Positions 1 to 11,078 of a DNA stretch of 64,000 nucleotides are shown piece after piece. Numbering within the stretch: the stretch's first letter is position 1; every line of letters begins with the position of its first letter. The notes below the pieces were generated by a model. The model had not been told where the DNA came from. It was given only the letters and a program-made list of their open reading frames with translations, and ran no database searches. Position numbers and translations under genes: made by a program. The DNA comes from Rhabditoides inermis (lineage: Eukaryota > Nematoda > Chromadorea > Rhabditida > Rhabditidae): assembly GCA_963966185.1 (NCBI GenBank), contig CAWZYM010000047.1, forward strand, positions 1 through 64,000. The letters run 5' to 3'.

Positions 1-226
1 GGAATTGTCTCCTCGTGCTGCTGCGTCCAATCATCAGTTGAGAACAGCGTGAACAACGACTGAAGATGATGTCATAAAATAACAATGACGTCACCCACCA
101 TTCCTTCTTTCCTCGTCTTGTGTATGAGTCTGATGATGGATACAGGGATGATGAGGAGAGGACCGACCATCGCCAGCCACGCTATCACCTCGTAGCCCCA
201 AGGGAGACGGAGCTGACGAAGAGGAA

Positions 227-259
<33 letters not shown>
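1..259. repeat. Left copy of an exact 259-bp duplication
   Basis: By eye this stretch is identical to 2888-3146, including a 29-base CT tract at its right end, after which the two copies diverge completely. It carries on the minus strand a second copy (99-212) of the SLC6 exon that encodes the last membrane segment, without the exons that should flank it. It sits directly before the tRNA methyltransferase exons on the plus strand. It is either a very recent duplication or an assembly join made through the CT tract. Confidence 0.9.
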
Positions 260-265
<6 letters not shown>

Positions 266-281
266 GACGAAGTGCTTCCAG

Positions 282-523
282 CAAGTCACCTTCTACCGCT
301 TCTACCACGTCTTCCGAAAGGACGAGCTCCTCTCTCTACTCTCATCTATTCCATCGCTCAGGTACGCAAAATCTTCGAAATTACATCAATTAAATACGTT
401 TTGATCAGTTTCTTATCGAGTTACATAGTTGTGTTTGTTTTCAGGGTGGTGAGTTGCCAGCTGGAGCACGCAAACTGGTGTGTTCTCGTAGAGAAGATAG
501 ACGAGAATGCATTCAGGGTGTGA
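282..523 (+). CDS. ALKBH8/TRM9-type tRNA wobble-uridine methyltransferase, C-terminal end only
   Basis: Two exons (282-361 and 445-523, phase-2 intron) encode the extreme C-terminus of a TRM9/ALKBH8-type methyltransferase, the enzyme that methylates 5-carboxymethyluridine at the tRNA wobble base. The sequence shows the family tail: FYRFYHVFRKDEL in the first exon and NWCVLVEKI in the second, in the same spacing as the end of vertebrate ALKBH8 (RYYHVFREGEL ... NWCVIL). The SAM-binding methyltransferase domain is not visible; it should lie to the left, but the 259-bp duplicated block intervenes, so the link to the rest of the gene is uncertain. The first exon is preceded by a CT-rich tract and TTCCAG. 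The gene converges on the SLC6 gene. Identity rests on about 50 residues, but the motif match is specific. Confidence 0.6.
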
Positions 524-824
524 GGTACGTCCGTCTTTCTCCATCCATCCATCCCCCCTCCCTCCCTCCTCTCTCTCCCTTCTCCTTTCCTTCCCTCTTT
601 CTCCCCTCTCAATCTCTCAATAATCTCCCATTTTCAGAAGCCCTCACTTGTAGCTGTCTAGGCGTTCTCTGTTGCTGTTGTTTTGTTTTGTCTTTACACC
701 GGTGTTCGTACCATATCTACACTACCCCTCCATTCAATAACATATTATGCGTGATGTGAACAACGAATATAATATCTCTTATGCAATATATATAAATATG
801 TGTGTTTGAGCAACATGTATGGAG

Positions 825-1580
825 TCATTGTGACTGGGGAGGGGCTGAGATGGGCTGTGGACGCTTCAGAAGAGACAACGACTTGCCAGCGCGGCGCTGC
901 TCTGTACTCTGGAAAGAGGGCATGAAGGAGGAGAGAGGAAAGAGAGGGGGCGAGAGAAGGAGAGAGTGTGAGAGAGAGAGGAGAGAGAGAGAGAGGGAGG
1001 GGAGGGACATACCTGATCATATATGGCTAGTGAGCTGAGCGATCGCTGTCGCACCATGTCTATGGGAGTTATTGATATACTCGCCATCGAATCAGCAGTA
1101 AACGAGTCGGTGGAACGGAATCTGGAAATAAGGATCTCTCTCTCTCTCTCTCCTTCCATCCGTTCTCTCTCACCTTCGTATCACAGTCGGTCTATTCGGC
1201 CTTCCCTCGTTCTCGGAGTCGCTTTCACTGTCTGTCGAAGCGCGTCTGTCTTCACTGAAAGAGTTGTTGTGAGTTCAAGAAGTGATATTGATACAGTCTG
1301 AGTGAGTGACATAGTGACACTTCACCTCACACTCCTCTGTTCCCTGTTGGCGGGTGCGTGGAGGATGGGAGGCAGGGAGCGAGACGCCGGAGACGCAGAC
1401 TGCGCTGCAAACATCATCGTGACACAAAACATAGTATTTGTGTGCACCTTCTTCTTCCTCGCCTGCCGTCTCGACCCTGACAGGGGGAAGGGACTTGGCG
1501 TGGCTGCTAGGAGCACGCACTGCGATCGTCAGATTGAACGGAACGTCCTCGTCGAACAGACGACGACGCTGCAATCGAGA

Positions 1581-1631
<51 letters not shown>

Positions 1632-3113
1632 CTTTCCCTCTCCCCACCTGTCCACTCCCTCTTGTCTTGATGACTGGTGCATCTATGGTGGCTGCTGGGA
1701 ATGGGCTGACTGGGGGCGGACCGAACAGTCCCATAGAAGCTGTCGAGTTGTGACTCGCAGAGAGGGACGGGCCTGTGAATCGATAACTGTACTGGCAATC
1801 AATAAATAGTGTTATCGATAATTAGTCAATACCCACCAGGCGACGCATTTCTCGACGCGCCGTGCACAGAGAGTGGCTGCATCGGGATGGACTCTGATCG
1901 GGGCAGGGAGCTGGATTGGGAAGCAGACTGGGAGGAGAGACGGGTCTGGCTGGCCTGGATGCAGTTCACATGGCACCACGCGACCACTCGCTTCTCACCT
2001 GCCAGTCGGCGAGTCTGCCGGGCTGTCTACCGTATGCCTCCTCGCTCGCGTTCTCCTCCACCACGTCTTCCACCACGTCAGACAGATCCACCCGGGACAG
2101 GTCCGGCGTCTGAGGGGTGTTGAGAGAGGAGGGAGGGAGACGCGTACCTGCCAGTCTGCTATCCTGCCTCCCCTCTTTCCGTACTCGTAGTCTTGTACCA
2201 CTCTCGACAGCCGTGACCTGGTAGATGGGTTGCGAGAGGAGGGGTCGATGTACTCAAACACTGCCTTGACAACAATACAAATCTCACATAGTAACTCTTG
2301 TGTCTTGTCATTCATTCACAAAAAAGTTTCTGAAAAACACGAATGAGATGTGTCACGTTGGATTGTGAACATTTCCGGGAGAACATCGAAAACACTCATG
2401 ACTCATGAGCATTGAGTGATTGGATGACTCATCGCTCCTCAAAAGACGCAAACCCGGCGAGTATTGTATGTTACTGTCAGCAGGGCTATATAGTTGCCCA
2501 ACTAGTTGCACACTTCGGGGTTCGCCCCAAGAACAGACAACGTAACATCGAGAACGTGAACTACAACTTAACAACGTGAAACGAGAACATTGAGAACGTA
2601 AGGTGTGGTCCGGTCTATCACTTGACCCACCGTTTTGCATTTTATTTCGTTTATTTGATACAACCAGGCTATATAGTTAGGTCTATCGTGTGTTAGCCCC
2701 CACCTGGCTTGTTATCGCCGCCCCAAGTCTATCAATGACGGTGTGGTCCGCATCATGACTTGACCAGTGCTCGGTTATCCGGGTCACCGTTTTGCGAACT
2801 TCGAGAAGATTGATACAACATACCATGTATGTGTTCTCCCTCTGCGCGGGTCGGTCCTTTCCGGAAGGGGCGGGGCGATGCGCATCCGGAATTGTCTCCT
2901 CGTGCTGCTGCGTCCAATCATCAGTTGAGAACAGCGTGAACAACGACTGAAGATGATGTCATAAAATAACAATGACGTCACCCACCATTCCTTCTTTCCT
3001 CGTCTTGTGTATGAGTCTGATGATGGATACAGGGATGATGAGGAGAGGACCGACCATCGCCAGCCACGCTATCACCTCGTAGCCCCAAGGGAGACGGAGC
3101 TGACGAAGAGGAA

Positions 3114-3148
<35 letters not shown>

Positions 3149-4153
3149 GCTCACCTTGTCAATGGTGACCCTCTCGTAGTTGGCCGCACTTCCGATGAGG
3201 AGTGCAGTGAGTATGCATGGGCACACCAGACTCCAGCACCATCGGATGTACCCGCCAGTCGGGCCGAAGAAGAACTTGATCTGCCTGTAAATGAAAACAC
3301 TTTTTTTATAATTTTTAGTAGGGATCGTATTTATGATTATGATATGTTATGATATGATGTCGTTTCTACCCACTTCCACTTATTGCCAGCTATGAGTGGC
3401 GCGGGAGGGAGACGCAGCATAGAACCGATGTCACACAGGAAGTTGTCGATGCCTGGAGGGAAGGCGTAAAGAAGAAGGGAGAGAGAGAGGGGGGGAGGGG
3501 GAGAAAGAGAGAGAAAGAAAGAGAGAGAGAAAGAGAGAGACCTACCATAGGCGTAGCATATGAGTGCGATCTGAACAAGTCCGAGACTGAACGAGTTCCA
3601 GTTGGCGTTAAGCGACTCGATCGAATGGAAGATGAAGATGCCGCCCTGAAAAACAACATCAACCCGTTGGAAGTTGTATGATAAGACAGCAAGAAGGAAA
3701 GATGAAAGGGGTAAAGGGTACCGACCCTGGCGCACAGTGGCAGTCCGCATACGAAGAATAGCAGACAGAGACCTGCCAGTATCCTATTCTCCAGTAGTTT
3801 GTTCCTCGAACCCAGCCACTGCATCACAGAAGATGCTATCATCTCCAACCTGAAAGTACGTATACCTATTTTGCTTTACGAAGATTACTAATAAGTTGTG
3901 GTGAATAGTATGAATATGAACGATGGAGGCGGCGAAAACTAGGCAGTACACCCCACTCACCACGCGAATTCGGCATCGAGAGCCGAGAGAGCGAGCATCG
4001 CGAAGAAGAGAGCCGCCCACAGAGCACCTGACAGCAATCATCGATTGATTAGTAGTTTATCGATTGGTGTTACCTTACCAGCATGCATGAACGAAGTGAC
4101 TCCCGGGTAGACAGTGAACGCCAGATAAAGAGGATCATGTTCTGAAGAGGTGA

Positions 4154-4215
<62 letters not shown>

Positions 4216-4668
4216 TTACTCACGCAGCACTGCATCCACCTCAGACCCGCTCATTTCTGCCAGGAATCCTATAAACGAGAAGATCACCATTCCACACAGC
4301 AGTGACGTCACAGCGTCGCTGCAATGACGTCATTATTATGCGATGACGTCATCTCACGTCACTTACAACACGACAAGCAGCACGGCGTCTCTGTAGATGT
4401 TGTTTCTATACCGCGAGAAGGATGCCATGGAAATGAGAGGACCGGCGTCTATTCCCAGCTCGTAGAACACTTGTTCCGCAGCTGACTTCCACATCTATAC
4501 ACATGACGTCAGGAGTGATGACGTCATCATGAGACTCACTGGCAGACTCCACAGCTTGGCTAGGTCTGGGGTAAACAGGAATGCGAGTCCTTTCTGTGCC
4601 CCCGGAAGTGACGTACCACGAAGAAAAAGGATGGTGAGGAGGAGGTAGGGGACAGTAGCTGAAACAAG

Positions 4669-4715
<47 letters not shown>

Positions 4716-6648
4716 GGTGTTGTTGTTGTTGACTTGTTGTTGTTGACTTGTTGTCTCGCACCTGTGACAGACACTGTCCATCCGATAGAGCCGATTCCCT
4801 TGAACACGCCTGTAAAGGGGGGTGAGATGGGGGGAGGAGACGTCACTGTGCCTACCAATGAAGACGAATATCCAAGCGACAGCTAGGGCGACTACCAGAT
4901 GGTCCTGGATCGGACCCATTTCGAAGACTCCATTGGGGGGACGGTTCAGAACCTCGTAGCTGGAAACAGAGGAGTTGGCACAAAGAATAGAAATTAAGAC
5001 TTACTGAAAGAATGCCTCCGGTGCTGTGATAGCATCTGTTGTGCTGTTGAAACACTTGTGCAAGTTATGCAGATCACAGCAGTTGTAGTTTGTGATCCAT
5101 TCTGCAAGTCTCTCTCACACTTCCTCTCCCCCTCACCCCCCCCCCCTCTCTCCCTCCCTCCCACCTGTCTGACAGCTATCCCACGGCAGTCCCATCCCAC
5201 TGAGGAAGCCTCGGAACGAGTACCAGAAGTAGTAGGTGGACCAGGCGACAATCATATTGTAGTAGATGGAGACAGGGACAGCGAGCAGCACCAGAGCCCA
5301 GCCGATGCCTGCACGGCCATCTCTCTCCCCCCCCCTCTCCCTCCCTCCTCTCCCCCCTCTCACCCTCCGCAATAGGCATGAGCTTCTTGAATGCTCCGGC
5401 GGCAGACAGCCCCGAGTACTGTCCAATCGCCAGATGCATGAATACGATCGGGAGACCGAAGCAGAGAAGACACACCACGTACGGGATGAAGAACACACCT
5501 TCAAATGTGGTCATCAATAGAAAAATATGCAACTGCGCACTCACCGCCTCCATGCTGGTATACCTTGGCGGGGAAGCGCAATGTGTTGCCCACACCCACA
5601 ATGAAACCGAGAGAAGAGAGGAAGAATTGGACCTGCAAGATGAAAACTATTTTGGTCACGAGACAGGAACGAATAAAAGGGGGACAAAGCGGAAAAAAAA
5701 GGAAAAACAAGGACCAACCTGTGACTTCCACAGATCCCTCACCACATCCCCGTTGCGCTGACGGTGGCGCGTTTCGATCGCTGAAACGTCAATCGATAAT
5801 CAATCAATATCATTTGCCTACCCCCGGATATCCTGCTCCACCAGCGTCGTTTCGGAGGGGGCGGGGCTGACTCGGAAGGGGGAGGGACGGAGAGGGGACC
5901 ATCCACTGCAGAGAGACACAGTACACACATGCAATCGAAGCAACTTCAACTCAAGTCGACACTCGAAACAACAAAAGTAATCACGAGCCTGATGATATGG
6001 AGTCAGTAGCTGCGTACTTGTACGTGGAGGCTGACGAGTCCAGACCGCGGTTGCCTGAGGGGATAGATAGAGCGAAAAGGAGAGTGGTAGAGTGTTCGAG
6101 TACGCACCCCTCTCCATCTCATCGAGTATCCATAGACACTCCATGTAGTACTTGGCTGCCTCCATCGGATCCACCGATAGCAGCTCCCGCAGTCGCACTA
6201 TCCGGCGAGCCATGTCCTACCAATACATGCAACCTATCGAAACGTATAGCGTTTTGCAAAACGTATTCATGAGAGTGCAAGGTGTAGGGTGTGAATGGAG
6301 TGTCCGACCGACCATGGTCTTCCTCCTGGCTGAGGCTGTGGTGGCTGCCGATCGGAACTGCTCGTTGCGCTTCGCGAGAGACTCCACCTCAACACGGCAC
6401 ACAGTGAGTATATCACTTAGTAAGCCAATTTCTTATGCAGTTATTATATTTTTGATGACATCTCATATTCATATATCCGTTTCATATGACCGCATTCTGT
6501 CAATTACTCAATTACGTCCAATTCCATTTTCTGTCAATCGTTCATTCGTTTATAGGAAAAGAAAAAAACATTCTTGAAAGGTGTTTGCTTGACAATAAGA
6601 AAAAGCTACCTGCATTCGGAGGGAGAGCCGCCAGTCGGGATCCTCCAT
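825..6648 (-). CDS. SLC6-family sodium-coupled neurotransmitter/amino-acid transporter
   Basis: About 29 exons with matching phases encode a Na+/Cl--dependent SLC6 transporter of roughly 950 residues (12 membrane spans, plasma membrane). Exon 1 (6610-6648) starts MEDPDWRLSLRMQ. A charged N-tail of about 120 residues leads to TM1 with FIVGVGNTLRFP and HGGG (5545-5632). Later marks are the cysteine-bearing loop WITNYNCCDLHNLH (about 5004-5102), SAAEQVFYELGID (4371-4497), GLPLCARGGIFIF (3546-3849) and FFFGPTGGYIRWCW (3155-3280). The last span is in 2986-3099. I join it through a 721-base intron to a Ser/Pro-rich tail in eight exons (2148-2264 down to 825-908), because the donor after RKEGM and all tail phases fit. 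If that donor is skipped, the protein stops at 2959. The substrate cannot be told. Family sure; tail linkage about 0.65. Confidence 0.88.
1587..1627. repeat. (CT)n microsatellite in an SLC6 intron
   Basis: This is one of many CT/GA dinucleotide tracts in the window, others being at 9331-9369, 13926-13968, 14239-14274, 18446-18481, 41731-41779, 43641-43683 and 49516-49556. They lie in introns or intergenic DNA, commonly a few tens of bases before an acceptor, and give long false low-complexity reading frames on both strands. Confidence 0.9.
2485..2800. repeat. Diverged internal repeat in the last long SLC6 intron
   Basis: The 721-base intron between the TM12 exon and the C-tail holds two imperfect copies of a module: GGCTATATAGTT (about 2486 and 2667), then GGTGTGGTCCG (about 2602 and 2740), then CACCGTTTTGC (about 2627 and 2786). 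Nothing coding is visible. It may be an old repeat element. Confidence 0.55.
2888..3146. repeat. Right copy of the exact 259-bp duplication
   Basis: This is the copy in its natural setting. It contains the SLC6 TM12 exon (2986-3099 on the minus strand) with the upstream SLC6 exon immediately to its right at 3155. It matches 1-259 base for base and ends at the same 29-base CT tract. Confidence 0.9.
4158..4213. repeat. (GA)n microsatellite, about 56 bases
   Basis: A pure GA tract lies between two SLC6 exons (4079-4141 and 4234-4318). On the coding strand it reads CT and sits between donor and acceptor, so it probably serves as pyrimidine tract. Confidence 0.95.
4669..4745. repeat. (GTT)n trinucleotide microsatellite in an SLC6 intron
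   Basis: About 20 GTT units with a few interruptions fill a short intron of the SLC6 gene. On the coding strand the unit is CAA/AAC, giving false poly-Gln, poly-Asn and poly-Thr frames. A similar CAA tract lies at about 46231-46275 in a TTC27 intron. Confidence 0.95.
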
Positions 6649-6890
6649 TCTGCCTTCCTTATTTCCTTATTATCAGATTATTCGACAATCACAGGGCATG
6701 GCACTCGTGAGAAGACACGTATTGATCGGAGATCGAGATAGAAAAAGACAGGGAGAGGAAGAGACAGGGGGGGGGGGTGAGAGAATCCGGCGAATGGCAG
6801 ACTGACACACAAACAGGTTCCTTCAAGACGCGCGGTGCGAATGGCGTGTCAAGATTGTTTCTTTTCGTTCCGCACTTTCCAAATTCAAAC

Positions 6891-6896
6891 TTTATT
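6891..6896 (-). terminator. AATAAA polyadenylation signal of the patched-related gene
   Basis: AATAAA on the minus strand lies 18 bases after the stop codon of the patched-related gene, so its 3' UTR is very short. Confidence 0.6.
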
Positions 6897-6913
6897 TGTA
6901 CAATAAATACTAG

Positions 6914-9327
6914 TTATATGCTAAAATCTTTGGCAATGGGTGGCGGTATGGAGTAGACAGAAGAGGGATCCGGCACTCGCGGACAACTCTGAAATTACCA
7001 GACATGATGTTGCGAACATTTCCCAGATTAGCTTATGCATGATATGTACTCGTTGTTACTCTAACAATGTAAAATACAATGCTTCAATCCACTCACGATC
7101 TCCTCTTTCCGTATTCCCACTTTCAGCGGTTGTTGTTTCCTCTCGTGTCGGGAGCACAGAGCAGTGTAGGGGGCCATGTATTCCGAAGCCGGAATCTTCA
7201 AGAATTTCAGTTAAAACCCAACAAAACAGCAATAACTATAATAATAATCGTGAACATTTGTGAAGGGTGTATATATTATTTTGAGACCATTACTTACACT
7301 TACCACACACTCCAAGAGAACTGGTAAAAAGACGAGTCCATGTAAGACTCCGATAGAAACAACTGCGAGTACTGAAAGAGGGATGATGGGGGAGGGAGAG
7401 GGAGGGAGAGAGAGGGACTGTGTGTGACCTGTGTGCACGAATGTGCGTATGACGTATGCGGGCACGGCAGCCAGCATGCATACTCCCACTGCAGTCGACA
7501 GGGCAGACTGCAGAATGGGCACAGTCATCACTGACAGACAACCCTGCAAACACAACCAGTCAGTCTTTTCAATTTAACTCATTAGCACACTGCCTGTCTT
7601 TTCTCATCCGCATCCTCCCCCCTGTCCCCCCCTCACCTCCAGCCTCCTCTCCCTATGTGTGATGAAGTGGAATGTGGTGTGAGCGACGTAGTCGACTGAG
7701 AATCCAATCGACATGACGATAGTGATCATAGAGATGATGTCCAGACGAGTGCCCAAGCACGACAACGCTCCCACCACACCTGCAGATGACGTGGTCAGAT
7801 GACGTCACATATGACTCACCGAGGTTGATGGACAGTATGGAGAGGGTGATGCAAAGACACGCGCGAGGGCGGGGCACCAGAACTGCGCAAATACACAGCA
7901 TAACCTGGAAGAATACAGTCTCTCTCCCTTTCTCTCTCCCTCCCCCCTCTCTCTCTCTCTCCCTCTCTCCCTCTCTCACCAGTGTAGCGGCGACGACGTT
8001 CCCAGCCACATTGGAGGCAGTTATCATCTGTTGGTCGACCAGCAGAAAGGAAGTGTCGTACACCAGACCGTCTGAATGGGGAATCTTTATATTATTCTTG
8101 ATGTTTCGGGACTATACTCACCCAGCCCACTCTCCTGTAGAGTCCTTCTCATGTGTTCTGCCCTGGGAGAATCGTGTAGAGGCGACAGTGCGCGGCTGCG
8201 GAACCTCATCTTCACCGCCTCCACACCGCCCGACTCCGAAAATCTGAACCGACCAATCAGAAGACGTGAGGCGCAGATGACGTACCGAATGTCATGTTTG
8301 TACTTGTCGTTCTCGGGACGAGCGAGGAATGTAAGCACAGCATCGACCAGGCCGATCTCGGAGGGGAAAGAACGGAACGAGTGGATCTGGTCGAAATCGT
8401 CCAGCCAGAAGTCGTAGGGGGAGACGAGGGAGGAACTGAAGAGGGGTGAGCAACGAAGAGAGAGAGGGGAGAGAGAGAGGGAGAGAGAGAGAGGGAGAGA
8501 GAGAGACTTTGCCAGGTCGTGATATAGCTTGACGATGCTCCTCCTGTGCTGTCCATCGTCGAGCGGCAAGCCGTCTGTCCTGACTGCCGCGAAACAGAGT
8601 GGTCCGTAGTCTGTGTACAGCCTCTCCTGGGCAGCCAGCTCTGCTGAGGCATACGAGCCGTACGGAGCCAGCGTCTGATCACTCACCCTCGTTACTAAGT
8701 AAGTTACCAAGTTACATACCTACTTATGTTTATCGTAATTCTTTTTTCACGATTGATATAGATTTATGTTTGATTGTCGATTGGTTCACCTTGAGATCGA
8801 GTCCGAGTGGTAGTTTGAGTGCCCAGTAGACACTGGCTGTGATGTAGAGGCAGTATAGGAGTGAGACGAGAATGCGACTGGGCCACGGGCGAAGACACGC
8901 AGTCAGCAGCACACCTAGGTTCGGACCCGGAGGGGCGGGCAGGGGGCGCGAAGCCACGTCGACTGTAACACTACTCATAAACAACACAACAACAAACAAC
9001 AACAACCCACCACACTCGTCTCTCCTGACCGTGTGACATATCAATGAGTGCTCTCCCCTTATCTCCCGTCGACAACACAGGAGCATGGCAGCATTGAAGA
9101 AGGTGACTTGGTAGAAGAACATGAACACGATTGCCATGGCGCAGTAGGTGCAGAACACGCCTGGAACAGGGTGGTGACGTCATACACAATGACGTCATTC
9201 CAATCTGACTCACGGACAGCATAGAAGTCAGATATGCCGCCAATCGAGAAAGAGAGACCGTCTGTGAGCGAAGTGAGCAGAATGGAAGCGGAGGTTTCCG
9301 TCAGGGCTTCCACGAATCTATAAACGA

Positions 9328-9376
<49 letters not shown>

Positions 9377-10986
9377 TCTCTTTCTCTTTCTCTTCCCCTT
9401 CTTCTTACCTTTCCTCCGCTCTCTTTGAGTGAGCCAATCGCCACGCTTTGAGCATCAGAAACATATTGTCCGTGCCGATTGCTGTTTTGATAATAAAATA
9501 TAACCTCATCACAAAATGAACTTACAAATGACGAGAAATGGCATGATGAATACGAGTGGTAGAAAGGGGTAGCGTAAGTATAGGAGAAGAGAAGTGGAGG
9601 AGACTGTGGCGAGAACTGCGTTCAACATCGCGCAGAAACCTGCAAGGAGTGACATCATTGTACGTGGTGACGTCATACCGAAGAATGGCTGTGATTTGAC
9701 AGGGTCCATTGAAGAGCAGGTGGCCATGCAAAAGACAACGAGAACGAGCACCATCCAAGGAATCCACGGGAGAAGAAGCTCAAATACATCTCTCTTTCTC
9801 CCCCTCCCTCTCTCTCTTCCTCTCTCCCTTTCTCTCTCCCTATTACTCTCTCACCCTCTCTCTCACCTCCCCATTCCTCTCCATCTCCTTTGCCAGACTC
9901 TTCGACGATGTGAAAAATACTGTGGCGTTGTCGTATTTCAGGGTGGGAATGAGGCGGAGGAAGGCATCTAAAGTCAGATTAGTAAAGGGTGAGGGTGACT
10001 GGTACCACCTATGAATCTGTCGGCCTCATCACTCCCTTCCAGGACGTACAACATGCGCACTGAACGGGCCGAATCAATCACTGCGTTTCCCTGCAACTAT
10101 GACGTCACTCATGTTCAAACGGCTTACATTTTGTAATACTGTTATACAAAATCGAGATTTCTAAATGTTGTGACCCGCCTGCTTGTCCCTCAGATCCTTC
10201 CTCGTCTTCACCCCACCGAACACAAACGCATTGTCGACGGTCCAGTTGCCAACGCGCAGCTGAGGATAGCTGGAGGACATGACAATGACGCAAGGACATG
10301 ACAGTGACGCAGTGAGTGACGCACCGCATGAGAAGCTGCGCTGCGAGTACGGGATGTGTGTCTTCGAGGGCGGATGAGAAAGGGTGAATGGTGCAGCCGG
10401 AATCAGCCGACATGCGAAGGCAGACGGAGGAAAAGGTCGCACCGGAGGCCTGGACTCAAACTATAAACAACAACAACCATGGGACCACCCACGTCGATGC
10501 GCAGCACCCTGGCATGCATGTCTGCCTGCTGTGTGATGTGGGGAGGCGTGAGTGCATTGCCATCCACTCCCTCATATATGGTATACACGAAGCGAGTGCC
10601 GAATATGGAATAGCTGTCCCTCTGCGGGTCGACCGGAGGGAATAGACGCATCAGCTGAGTGATCGTGGTGATTATAGATGGAATATTGACTGACCAACCT
10701 CATTGAGGTCATTGAGCGACTGCATTTTGTCGGGCAGAAACACTTGGAGTGTTTCATTGGTAGTGTTGAGTTGGAGGTCTACGACAGTGACAGAGACGAG
10801 GAGGACAGTGAGTATGGGAGGAATGAGGAGGAAGGGGAGGGGGTTGCGGGACACCCACAACGAGTGCAGCTGAAATACACATGAAAGAAGCGAGATGTAA
10901 AGACAGTGATCATGATTGACACATTATAAACAATGTACCTCGAAGAACTGTGAGACGACGGCTTGAAAGCTGAAATCATCCCGCAT
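6914..10986 (-). CDS. Patched-related (PTR/PTCHD-like) sterol-sensing-domain membrane protein
   Basis: About 19 exons encode a polytopic RND-superfamily protein of the patched-related group, thought to move or sense sterols and lipids. The first hydrophobic span follows [18 protein letters not shown] (about 10780-10870). The sterol-sensing domain reads [13 protein letters not shown] (about 9410-9480), [17 protein letters not shown] (9210-9318) and a run of spans to 8790. The second transporter half has [20 protein letters not shown] (about 7643-7781), the classic patched signature with its GFSxD motif, then [18 protein letters not shown] (about 7299-7369). Two small exons encode the cytoplasmic tail (about 7095-7195 and 6914-6991), ending [11 protein letters not shown] chose the methionine at 10986 because the frame upstream runs into a GA tract; a further 5' exon is possible. 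The gene is tandem with SLC6, which starts 266 bases downstream. Confidence 0.87.
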
Positions 10987-11037
10987 CCTCCTCTCATAGA
11001 GGGCGAATGGAGGGTGAAAGCGAGTCTCCCGGTCTCG

Positions 11038-11078
<41 letters not shown>

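Noticed and set aside
825..2264. A separate minus-strand gene encoding a Ser/Pro-rich protein
   Set aside because: No start codon in context was found, all phases fit, and a good donor after the SLC6 TM12 exon joins in phase, so a C-tail of SLC6 is simpler. This remains the weaker part of that model.
6108..6648. A separate small coiled-coil gene upstream of SLC6
   Set aside because: Re-reading the splice phases joins these exons in frame to the SLC6 exon at 5719-5780, so they are its N-terminal tail.
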